DNA of 5,534 nt from Sneathiella sp. (lineage in GTDB: Bacteria > Pseudomonadota > Alphaproteobacteria > Sneathiellales > Sneathiellaceae). Positions 1 through 5,453 of the stretch are shown here, one piece after another; the stretch's first letter is position 1; every line of letters begins with the position of its first letter. Under the pieces are notes generated by a model. It searched no databases. It was not told the origin of the DNA and was given only the letters and a program-made list of their open reading frames with translations. The stretch is taken from the NCBI GenBank assembly GCA_002732675.1, contig NVRR01000221.1, positions 1-5,534 on the forward strand, given 5' to 3'. The position numbers and the translations under genes are program-made.

Positions 1-65
1 TAGCCCCAATGCGCAAGGCCTTATTGTTTGTATGGGAAAGAGTAGGCACGGGCGCCAAATAAATT

Positions 66-104
66 CTAATTCCCAATATTTTGGGTTAGTGATAAATCTT
101 TTTT
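66..104 (+). repeat. Imperfect inverted repeat followed by a T-rich stretch
   Basis: CCCAA at 72-76 and TTGGG at 81-85 form a five-base stem around a TATT loop. The flanking CTAA (66-69) and TTAG (86-89) extend the pairing if two bases (70-71) are bulged out. A T-rich run (about 98-104) follows some ten bases later. This could be a weak intrinsic terminator for a plus-strand gene ending near the left edge, where one frame stops with TAA at 60-62. The stem is AT-rich and the T-run is displaced, so the terminator reading is weak and only the inverted repeat is directly seen. Confidence 0.25.
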
Positions 105-174
105 ATGGGATGCCTTCCAGACGTTTTTGAGAAAGAAAAATATAGCTACATTAGTTAATTACCATATTTTCTTC

Positions 175-212
175 GGAGTAAAAGTCAGGTGCGCACCCGG
201 CAATTATACTCC
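175..212. repeat. Nested inverted repeat downstream of the LysR gene
   Basis: A perfect ten-base palindrome, GGTGCGCACC (188-197), lies between GGAGTA (175-180) and its complement TACTCC (207-212). The linkers are 7 and 9 bases. The GC-rich core stands out in an AT-rich stretch just past the stop codon of the regulator gene. Neither strand has a T-run directly after the structure, so it is not a textbook intrinsic terminator. It could be a protein-binding site or a 3' hairpin of the regulator mRNA. Function unknown. Confidence 0.3.
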
Positions 213-227
213 TAAAGGCCGCAAAGT

Positions 228-1118
228 TTATCTCGTTTCGTTGTTTTTCCGATATTCCCGGGTGATTTCCAGCGCATGATGAACAATCTTTTCGGTGAGG
301 GGATTATAGGGTTCGGTCGGAAAAGATGCGGTAAATTTAAGTTCCGGCGGCACCCAGTCGCAATCTATTTCCTGCAAGGCCCCGCTTTCTAAATGATCTT
401 TGATCATCTCTTTGGGCAGTGTCGCGACGCCGATGCCATCCAATGTCATTCTTAATACCGCTGCAAGGGAGCTGGAGGGGAACAACCGTGGCGGCCATTC
501 CGTATTTTGCCGAAGTTGCCGGGAAACATCCATGAAAGGCCGCGTGTTTCGGGCGTAAGTGAGCACCGGATGTTGCGTCAGTTCATCCAGCGAAAGCTGC
601 CGGTCGGTTGGCAGGCCGAGGCCGGGCGCAGCAGCCCATGTCAGGGTGAAGTCCATAAGGTCATGGTTTTCAATATGATATTCTGAAACCGGCCCCATTA
701 AAAATGCGAAATCGAGGGATCTCTCAATCAGTTCCCGCCGAAGGTTAATGGTTGCATCCACGACGATTTCCACCTCGACTTTCGGGAATTTTTTACGCAG
801 GCCGGAGATGAACTGTGGCAACCAGGTATGGACAATGGTTTCCGCGACACCCAACCGCAAAATGCCCGACAATTCGTCGTTATTACTGATGCGCTCTTTC
901 AGAATTTCGGACGTGCGCAATAGTTTTTCCGCGTAGGGCAGCAAATCCAGCCCCTTGGCGGTCAAACGGATATAGCCCGTATCCCGTTCAAACAAACGAA
1001 CGCCCAGGGTCTCTTCCAGTTTGGCAATACGCGATGAGATGGCCGGTTGGGTCGTGTGCATTTTTTCAGCGGTTGTTCGAAAACTGCGCAACGACGATAC
1101 CCATAGGAAAGTTTGCAA
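228..1118 (-). CDS. LysR-type transcriptional regulator
   Basis: DNA-binding regulator of the LysR family, expected to bind as a dimer or tetramer and respond to a small co-inducer. The N-terminal winged helix-turn-helix is clear: in the TTG-start numbering, residues 12-36 contain SFRTTAEKMHTTQPAISSRI followed by a KLEE linker-helix start. The effector-binding domain follows from about residue 60 to the end (SGILRLGVAE near 84). Length is normal (about 296-305 aa; the family is near 300). The start is the odd part. The only standard start codon is TTG at 1116-1118, which cuts off the usual first residues of helix 1 and has no ribosome site. The frame remains open upstream through codons for SAHLNLTQ to an ACG (1143-1145), with AGGA seven bases before it, before reaching a TAG (1155-1157). 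The coordinates given are the conservative TTG start. It is divergent from the alcohol dehydrogenase, the usual arrangement for a LysR regulator and its target. The effector is unknown. Confidence 0.93.
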   Translation of the reverse strand: MQTFLWVSSLRSFRTTAEKMHTTQPAISSRIAKLEETLGVRLFERDTGYIRLTAKGLDLLPYAEKLLRTSEILKERISNNDELSGILRLGVAETIVHTWLPQFISGLRKKFPKVEVEIVVDATINLRRELIERSLDFAFLMGPVSEYHIENHDLMDFTLTWAAAPGLGLPTDRQLSLDELTQHPVLTYARNTRPFMDVSRQLRQNTEWPPRLFPSSSLAAVLRMTLDGIGVATLPKEMIKDHLESGALQEIDCDWVPPELKFTASFPTEPYNPLTEKIVHHALEITREYRKNNETR

Positions 1119-1186
1119 TTGCGTGAGATTGAGATGAGCCGACGTAAAAAAATCCTATCAAAAAATATGTATTTCAACAAATTTTT

Positions 1187-1214
1187 TTTATACATTTTCA
1201 AAGACTGATTTCCA
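1187..1214 (-). promoter_or_regulatory. Candidate sigma-70 promoter of the LysR gene
   Basis: On the minus strand, TGGAAA (1214-1209) and TATAAA (1192-1187) are separated by 16 bases, matching four of six and five of six consensus positions. Transcription would start near 1180, leaving a short leader of about 35 bases before the ACG candidate start. The -10 box overlaps the right arm of the TGTAT/ATACA inverted repeat, which would fit autorepression by the regulator. This is inferred from sequence match alone in an AT-rich region, where chance matches are common. Confidence 0.3.
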
Positions 1215-1231
1215 GTTTCTTTAACGGACAA

Positions 1232-1259
1232 GGGCTTTCGCCCATTGAAGCCTTCGGCT
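1232..1259 (+). repeat. Two tandem small hairpins in the alcohol dehydrogenase leader
   Basis: GGGC-TTTC-GCCC (1232-1243) and AGCC-TTC-GGCT (1249-1259) are perfect four-base stems separated by five bases. An alternative pairing, GGCTT (1233-1237) with AAGCC (1248-1252), would exclude both hairpins. If transcription starts upstream in the AT-rich block, they lie in the 5' untranslated leader. The stems are short, so chance is a real possibility, and no known riboswitch motif was recognised. Confidence 0.3.
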
Positions 1260-1307
1260 ATGCTAATGATATCGGACCGTGTTGGATTGAAATAATAAGG
1301 ATAAAAA

Positions 1308-2357
1308 ATGAAGAGTTATCAATTCGAGGAATATGGCGCGCCTTTGGTAGAAAATACCGGTGAGGCACCAACGGCATCTGGCGATGAAGTGCTGGTCAAT
1401 GTAACGGCCTGCGGCGTATGCCACAGCGATATTCATATGTGGGAGGGACATTTCGACCTGGGCCATGGCAAGCAGCTGGATGTCCGTGCGGGACGTGAGC
1501 TGCCCTTTACCCTTGGTCATGAGATCGTTGGTGTGGTCGCGGCCATTGGCGAGAACGTGACGGATGTCAAAGTTGGCGACAAGCGCGTTATTTTCCCCTG
1601 GATCGGCTGCGGAAGCTGTTCTATTTGTACCTCCGGTGAGGAGCACCTTTGCAACCGGCCGCGCGCACTCGGTATTAATGTGAATGGCGGCTATTCAGAT
1701 TATTTGGTGGTACCAAAATCCAAATACTTGCTGGATTACGGGGATTTATCGAAGGACCTTGCCTGTACCTATACTTGCTCCGGTCTGACAGCATACGGGG
1801 CACTAAAAAAAGTAAAATCGCGCACCGATGGCGGCAAGCTACTGGTGATCGGTGCCGGCGGCGTTGGCCTTGCGGCCATGGCAATCGCCAAATCGGTGAC
1901 GGATGCCGAGATTTATGTTGCCGATATCGATCCTGCGAAACGTCAGGCCGGGCTGGATGCCGGTGCTGTGGCCGCGATTGATCCGTCGGACCCGGCAACA
2001 TTCAAGAGCTTTATGGGCATGACCGGCGGCGGCGTGAACGCCACCATTGATTTCGTTGGCGCGGAAAGCAGCGCGGCTTTTGGCGCCAAGGTGCTGGCGA
2101 AGGGTGGCAAGCTGGTGATTGTCGGCCTGTTCGGCGGCAGTTTTTCCATGCCGATCCCGATGTTCCCGATTAGGGCGATGTCGGTAGAGGGAAGCTATGT
2201 GGGCAGTCTGCAGGAAATGAAAGAACTGATGGATCTTGCCAAGGCCGGGAAGCTCAGCGAACTCGCCATTCTGCCTCGCCCCATGAAAGAGGCGAATAAT
2301 TCTCTTGAAGATCTTCGGGCAGGAAATATCGTCGGGCGGGTCGTCCTGCAAAACTAA
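1308..2357 (+). CDS. Zinc-dependent medium-chain alcohol dehydrogenase, 6-hydroxyhexanoate dehydrogenase-like
   Basis: Cytoplasmic NAD(P)-dependent oxidoreductase of the medium-chain dehydrogenase family, interconverting an alcohol and an aldehyde or ketone. The 349 aa are full length. The N-terminal GroES-like domain carries the catalytic zinc ligands Cys38 (in CGVCHSD), His71-Glu72 (LGHE) and probably Cys157. The structural zinc site is complete: Cys101, Cys104, Cys107 and Cys115. The Rossmann domain has GAGGVG at 182-187, with Asp206 at the end of the second strand, which suggests NAD rather than NADP. The segments HFDLGHGKQL (48-57), PWIGCGSC (97-104) and GSYVGSLQEM recall Acinetobacter ChnD, which oxidises 6-hydroxyhexanoate in cyclohexanol/caprolactone breakdown. 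That comparison is from memory, and the true substrate is not established. The ATG start has AAGGA six bases upstream. The gene is single, divergent from the LysR gene that probably controls it, and ends at a strong terminator. Confidence 0.94.
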   Translation: MKSYQFEEYGAPLVENTGEAPTASGDEVLVNVTACGVCHSDIHMWEGHFDLGHGKQLDVRAGRELPFTLGHEIVGVVAAIGENVTDVKVGDKRVIFPWIGCGSCSICTSGEEHLCNRPRALGINVNGGYSDYLVVPKSKYLLDYGDLSKDLACTYTCSGLTAYGALKKVKSRTDGGKLLVIGAGGVGLAAMAIAKSVTDAEIYVADIDPAKRQAGLDAGAVAAIDPSDPATFKSFMGMTGGGVNATIDFVGAESSAAFGAKVLAKGGKLVIVGLFGGSFSMPIPMFPIRAMSVEGSYVGSLQEMKELMDLAKAGKLSELAILPRPMKEANNSLEDLRAGNIVGRVVLQN

Positions 2358-2373
2358 AGGATATGTGACAGGG

Positions 2374-2402
2374 AAAAGGCGGCGCTTTGCCGCCTTTTTT
2401 TT
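2374..2402 (+). terminator. Strong intrinsic terminator of the alcohol dehydrogenase gene
   Basis: A perfect ten-base stem, AAAAGGCGGC (2374-2383) with GCCGCCTTTT (2389-2398), closes a five-base GCTTT loop and runs into eight T's (2395-2402). It begins 16 bases after the dehydrogenase stop codon. It also lies four bases past the stop of the convergent small gene. For that direction the trailing run on the minus strand is only TTTT followed by CCC, so it should act less efficiently leftward. Confidence 0.93.
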
Positions 2403-2405
2403 CGC

Positions 2406-2630
2406 TTAGTGGATGGGTCCCGCAGATTCCATGTCGATCAATTCGTTGACCACATGTAACAGCTCCATGCAGGCATAGAGATCTTCCTCTGCGTGATTAT
2501 TCTCGCGCAGTACTCTCGCTTCTGAAGCCAGAAGGTCAAGCGCATACTCACCCTGCTGCAAGATCAGGCTATGGGCAGTGCTGTATAAGTCGACGGCCGT
2601 TTCCGGATGGAGTTCGATGACATTCATCAT
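2406..2630 (-). CDS. Small acidic helical protein of unknown function
   Basis: I do not recognise this protein. From the ATG at 2628-2630 it is 74 aa; a second ATG follows directly (73 aa). An upstream TTG at 2655-2657 would give 83 aa, but the ATG pair fits better because GGGA lies about nine bases before it. The sequence has no signal peptide or membrane segment and no cysteine pair. It is rich in Leu, Ala, Glu and His and looks wholly alpha-helical, with a heptad-like spread of Leu in LHVVNELIDM near the C-terminus, so a small helical bundle or dimer is possible. It lies downstream of the phenylacetate operon in the same direction, 94 bases beyond the DUF2461 stop, and converges on the dehydrogenase terminator. 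Its tidy start, stop and position make it likely to be real. Confidence 0.6.
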   Translation of the reverse strand: MMNVIELHPETAVDLYSTAHSLILQQGEYALDLLASEARVLRENNHAEEDLYACMELLHVVNELIDMESAGPIH

Positions 2631-2691
2631 GGTCTTAATTCCCGAGGCAATTACCAAATACGTTACGATAAGGCAATCTTAGGAAAACAGT

Positions 2692-2708
2692 CTTAACAGC
2701 TGGTTAAG
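2692..2708. repeat. Inverted repeat between the DUF2461 gene and the small gene
   Basis: CTTAAC (2692-2697) and GTTAAG (2703-2708) are perfect complements around AGCTG. The repeat lies 17 bases beyond the DUF2461 stop codon. On the minus strand a TTTT run follows a few bases later. It could be a weak terminator ending the paa operon or an operator for the small gene. The stem is only six bases and AT-rich, so termination would be inefficient. Confidence 0.3.
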
Positions 2709-2724
2709 GGAGCGTGGGGTCGTT

Positions 2725-3423
2725 TCAAAACGGCAACTCAACAGCATTGGTCAGGAAGCGCATAAACGGCGTCGCCTTCTGGAAGGTATCCTCCACATCA
2801 TCGATAAAGCCTGGCTTGGTAATAGCCCGAATGTCATCGACCGGTTTCATGACAAAGAAGGTCTTTCGGCGTAGATCAACAATATCCGGATGGTCAATAG
2901 AATAGCCTTTCGGCGCTGTTTTCAAGCCATCGCCGCGGATTTCAGGGAAAGTCTTCGCAAAATCCGGATCCTGCTTGATCGCATTCCACTTTGCACCATT
3001 TTCATCTATGGCGCTGCGGATTTTCGCCAAAAAAGGCGGCGGTGGCAGCCAAACGCCGCCACCAAACCGCACGCCATCCAGCGCAATATGCAGATAAAAC
3101 CCCGGTGCATGGGCATCTTTACCGGCCTGATGACGAAACTGGCAGGCGGCATGTTCCTTGTAAGGTTTGGGATCGCGGGAAAAGCGGACGTCCCGATAAA
3201 TTCGGAACATAGAGCCGCCGTTCGGGCGCGAATCGGCGATATACATGGGGGCGATGGCGTCAAGTCGCGGCGCCACCGCCTCAATAAAATCGCACATCGG
3301 ATAGACGACAACATCCTTGTAGCGCTGCTTGTTCGCAGCGAACCAGTCGCGGTTGTTATTCGCGGCCAGTTCTTCGTAAAACGTGATGAGATCCGAAGGA
3401 AATCCTGAAAATGAAGTGCTCAC
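2725..3423 (-). CDS. DUF2461 (TIGR02453-type) family protein
   Basis: Conserved protein of unknown function, 232 aa, the usual size for this family. Recognised from the N-terminal NNNRDWFAANKQRY (22-35) and the central FRIYRDVRFSRDPKPYKEH (73-91), rich in Arg, Lys and Asp and typical of the family. A GFYLHI segment and a glycine-rich loop (GVRFGGGVWLPPPPF) follow. There is no signal peptide or transmembrane stretch, so it is probably cytoplasmic. The start is GTG (3421-3423), with GGACGG a few bases upstream; no ATG gives a comparable protein. It begins 20 bases after the paaJ stop in the same direction and is probably cotranscribed with the phenylacetate genes. Biochemical function is not known to me, so any role in phenylacetate use is guilt by association. 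Confidence 0.88.
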   Translation of the reverse strand: MSTSFSGFPSDLITFYEELAANNNRDWFAANKQRYKDVVVYPMCDFIEAVAPRLDAIAPMYIADSRPNGGSMFRIYRDVRFSRDPKPYKEHAACQFRHQAGKDAHAPGFYLHIALDGVRFGGGVWLPPPPFLAKIRSAIDENGAKWNAIKQDPDFAKTFPEIRGDGLKTAPKGYSIDHPDIVDLRRKTFFVMKPVDDIRAITKPGFIDDVEDTFQKATPFMRFLTNAVELPF

Positions 3424-3443
3424 CTGTCGTCCGTCCCCGGGCT

Positions 3444-4646
3444 TTAAACCCGTTCAATAATGGTGGCGATGCCCTGGCCAACACCAATGCACATGGTACA
3501 GAGGGCATAACGCCCGCCGGACCGTTGAAGTTGGTACATGGCCGTCGTGATCAACCGGGCGCCGGACATGCCGAGTGGATGACCGAGGGCAATGGCCCCT
3601 CCCAATTGGTTGACCCGCGGGTCGTCGTCTTGAAGGCCCAATTCACGCATCACGGCCAGCCCCTGGGCTGCGAAAGCTTCGTTGAGTTCGATGACGTCCA
3701 TATCATCAAGGGTCAATCCGGCACGGGCCAGAACCTTTAGGCTGGCCGGGGCGGGGCCAATTCCCATAATACGCGGCGGGACGCCGGCTGTTGCACCGCC
3801 AACAAAGCGGGCTTTGGGTGTCAGGCCGTGTTCCTGCAATCCCTCCTCTGAGGCGAGCAAGATGGCGCAGGCACCATCATTGACACCGGAGGCATTCCCC
3901 GCCGTAACAGATCCGCCAGCCCGAAACGGGGCTTTAAGCGCGCCCAGTTTTTCAAGGCTGGTCGCCCGTGGATGTTCATCGCGATCCACGATAATCGGAT
4001 CGCCTTTACGCTGAGGGATGATGACCGGTGTGATTTCCTCCGCCAACGTACCATTTTCCTGTGCAGCGGCGGCTTTTTCCTGACTGCGAAGGGCGAACAG
4101 ATCCTGATCTTCGCGGCGGATCTGGTAGTCCTCAGCGACATTTTCTGCGGTTTCGGGCATGGAATCAGTGCCAAATGCTGCAGTCATCTTCTTGTTCACA
4201 AAGCGCCAGCCGATCGTGGTGTCATAAATCTCAGCATTACGCGAAAAGGCCGTGGTGGCCTTGCCCATAACAAAGGGAGCCCGGCTCATACTTTCAACGC
4301 CGCCAGAGATAGTCAGGTCCGCTTCCCCGGTCATGATCTGGCGGGCAGCTGTCGCGGTCGCATCCATGCCCGAGCCGCAAAGTCGGTTGAGGGTTGATCC
4401 CGATACGCTCTCTGGCAGGCCGGCAAGCAAAGAGCTCATACGCGCGACATTACGATTGTCTTCGCCCGCCTGATTGGCGTTACCGAAGACAACATCATCG
4501 ACTTTCTCCCAATTGACAGACGGATTGCGTTCCATCAGGGCTTTTAGCGGGATCGCACCGAGATCATCTGTCCGAACCGTTGAAAGTGAGCCACCATAGC
4601 GGCCGATCGGGGTTCGGATTGCATCACAAATATAAGCGTTTTTCAT
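3444..4646 (-). CDS. paaJ: 3-oxoadipyl-CoA thiolase (beta-ketoadipyl-CoA thiolase)
   Basis: Thiolase cleaving 3-oxoadipyl-CoA with CoA into succinyl-CoA and acetyl-CoA, the last step of the phenylacetyl-CoA and beta-ketoadipate pathways. It has 400 aa, the normal length for PaaJ/PcaF. The nucleophile is Cys90 in NRLCGSGMDA; His356 in ALGHPLGMSGAR and Cys386 in CIGVGQG complete the catalytic set. The start YICDAIRTPIGRYGG, the QAGEDNRNVARM segment and the RAPFVMGKA and DTTIGWRFVN segments are characteristic of the 3-oxoadipyl-CoA subgroup rather than of acetoacetyl-CoA thiolases. The ATG at 4644-4646 follows the paaI stop by two bases, with purine-rich GAAAGAAGAA inside the end of paaI as ribosome site. 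The protein alone could be called PcaF. I chose PaaJ because paaI and paaG lie directly upstream and no protocatechuate genes are visible. Confidence 0.95.
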   Translation of the reverse strand: MKNAYICDAIRTPIGRYGGSLSTVRTDDLGAIPLKALMERNPSVNWEKVDDVVFGNANQAGEDNRNVARMSSLLAGLPESVSGSTLNRLCGSGMDATATAARQIMTGEADLTISGGVESMSRAPFVMGKATTAFSRNAEIYDTTIGWRFVNKKMTAAFGTDSMPETAENVAEDYQIRREDQDLFALRSQEKAAAAQENGTLAEEITPVIIPQRKGDPIIVDRDEHPRATSLEKLGALKAPFRAGGSVTAGNASGVNDGACAILLASEEGLQEHGLTPKARFVGGATAGVPPRIMGIGPAPASLKVLARAGLTLDDMDVIELNEAFAAQGLAVMRELGLQDDDPRVNQLGGAIALGHPLGMSGARLITTAMYQLQRSGGRYALCTMCIGVGQGIATIIERV

Positions 4647-4648
4647 TC

Positions 4649-5110
4649 TTATTCTTCTTTCGCTGTCAGGCCGGGAATCATCTGGCCCTTGATGGTATGA
4701 GAGTTGCCACGGAACAGGGCAATGGTTTCTCCGTGCTGATCCTGAACGGTAATATCATAGATGCCGGTCCGGCCGCGACGAGATTTTTCCGTGGCCGTTG
4801 CTGTTAGCAAGCTATCAGGTGCGACGGCATTTAGAAAACTGATTTGCGCACCCTGCGCTACGGTGTTTTGATTATACGCATTACAGGCATAGGCAAAAGC
4901 CGTGTCGGCCAGGGTAAAAACGTATCCGCCGTGGCAAATGTTATGACCATTAAGCATTTGAGCCGTCACACGCATGCTCATGGTCGCGCTGCCGGGGGCA
5001 ATTTTTTTGAGGCTGATACCAAGATGTTGCGCGGCCGTATCCTTGCGGTACATAGTCTCGGCAACTGTCTTGGCTATATCTTGCGGGGAAAGAGGGGGAG
5101 TGTCCGGCAT
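4649..5110 (-). CDS. paaI: Phenylacetic acid degradation thioesterase PaaI
   Basis: Hotdog-fold acyl-CoA thioesterase, 153 aa, cytoplasmic and tetrameric in characterised relatives. It hydrolyses ring-hydroxylated phenylacetyl-CoA and is thought to free CoA when the phenylacetate pathway stalls. The family signature is clear: QMLNGHNICHGGYVFTLAD at 51-69, with HGG (60-62) and Asp69 corresponding to the catalytic Asp61 of E. coli PaaI. The segment AFAYACN after it and ALFRGNSHTI near the end are also typical. The N-terminus is about ten residues longer than E. coli PaaI and proline-rich (PDTPPLSP). The ATG at 5108-5110 lies one base after the paaG stop, with GGGAAA just before it inside paaG, so translation is probably coupled. 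It is separated from paaJ by two bases. Confidence 0.95.
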   Translation of the reverse strand: MPDTPPLSPQDIAKTVAETMYRKDTAAQHLGISLKKIAPGSATMSMRVTAQMLNGHNICHGGYVFTLADTAFAYACNAYNQNTVAQGAQISFLNAVAPDSLLTATATEKSRRGRTGIYDITVQDQHGETIALFRGNSHTIKGQMIPGLTAKEE

Positions 5111-5111
5111 C

Positions 5112-5453
5112 TTATTTCCCTTTAAACCTGGCCGTTCGTTTTTCCTTGAACGCCAAAACGCCCTCGCTGAAATCTTCCGTCATGTGAGCAATCTGCTGGA
5201 AGTCTCGTTCTACGTCCAATTGCGTCTGAAGGTCGTTGCCAAGGCTGGCATTCATGGCGCGTTTGATAAGGGCGTACCCCTTTGTCGGGCCGGAGGCCAT
5301 TTTTCGGGCTAGCTTTTCGGCTTCCGCCATCAGGTCATCATCGGGATAGGTTTTCCAGATCAATCCCATGCGCTCAGCCTCATCGGCAGAGATCTTATCG
5401 CCCAACATTGCCATTCCCATGGCTTTTCCCGAGCCCACAAGCCGCGGTAGAAA
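5112..5453 (-). CDS. paaG: PaaG enoyl-CoA hydratase/isomerase, 3' part only (5'-truncated)
   Basis: C-terminal 113 residues of a crotonase-family enzyme matching PaaG, the 1,2-epoxyphenylacetyl-CoA isomerase of aerobic phenylacetate breakdown, normally about 260 aa. The recognisable part runs from FLPRLVGSGKAMG through GDKISADEAERMGLIWK and LDVERDFQQIAHMTEDF to the AFKEKRTARFKGK end, close to the E. coli PaaG tail. The N-terminal half, with the oxyanion-hole residues and active site, is missing. Upstream of the Phe codon (5451-5453) the frame continues through unrelated residues to a TAG at 5496-5498, so the gene does not simply run off the window. A GTG at 5436-5438 gives a 108 aa frame but is not a credible native start. 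Either the gene is broken here or the sequence is joined to something foreign. It is the first visible member of the paaG-paaI-paaJ operon. Confidence 0.85.
   Translation of the reverse strand, partial: FLPRLVGSGKAMGMAMLGDKISADEAERMGLIWKTYPDDDLMAEAEKLARKMASGPTKGYALIKRAMNASLGNDLQTQLDVERDFQQIAHMTEDFSEGVLAFKEKRTARFKGK

Larger units (their letters stand above)
1119..1307. promoter_or_regulatory. Divergent promoter and operator region (LysR / alcohol dehydrogenase)
   Basis: This gap of about 190 bases separates two divergent genes. The part near the regulator is very AT-rich, with A7 at 1146-1152, A6 at 1160-1165 and T8 at 1182-1189, which could curve the DNA. TGTAT (1168-1172) and ATACA (1190-1194) form an inverted repeat with 17 bases between, a candidate regulator site. 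Nearer the dehydrogenase lie two small hairpins (1232-1243 and 1249-1259). The dehydrogenase start at 1308 is preceded by AAGGA (1297-1301) at a six-base spacing, a good ribosome-binding site. I could not assign a convincing plus-strand -35/-10 pair: TATACA (1189-1194) and TATGCT (1259-1264) are both possible -10 boxes with poor -35 partners. Confidence 0.5.

Noticed and set aside
1..62. Possible C-terminal end of a plus-strand gene (frame ending in TAA at 60-62)
   Set aside because: Only about 19 codons are visible, with no recognisable motif; other frames on both strands are also open there, so coding cannot be supported.
962..1231. 89-codon minus-strand frame overlapping the start of the LysR gene
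   Set aside because: Most of it lies over the LysR helix-turn-helix in another frame and shows no protein-like conservation. Its upstream part matters only for the slippery-site idea reported separately.
1839..2351. 170-codon minus-strand frame opposite the alcohol dehydrogenase
   Set aside because: Antisense shadow of a clear full-length enzyme; the His/Arg/Ala-rich composition is typical of reading a GC-rich gene backwards.
2890..3408. 172-codon plus-strand frame opposite the DUF2461 gene
   Set aside because: The minus strand carries a recognisable conserved family with a good position in the operon; the plus-strand translation has no family features.
3972..4397. 141-codon plus-strand frame opposite paaJ
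   Set aside because: Antisense to a complete thiolase with all catalytic residues; no ribosome site or recognisable motifs.
5112..5438. 108 aa stand-alone protein starting at the GTG at 5436-5438
   Set aside because: The GTG falls inside a conserved PaaG segment (FLPRLVGSGKAMG), so this is the tail of a longer enzyme rather than a short native protein.
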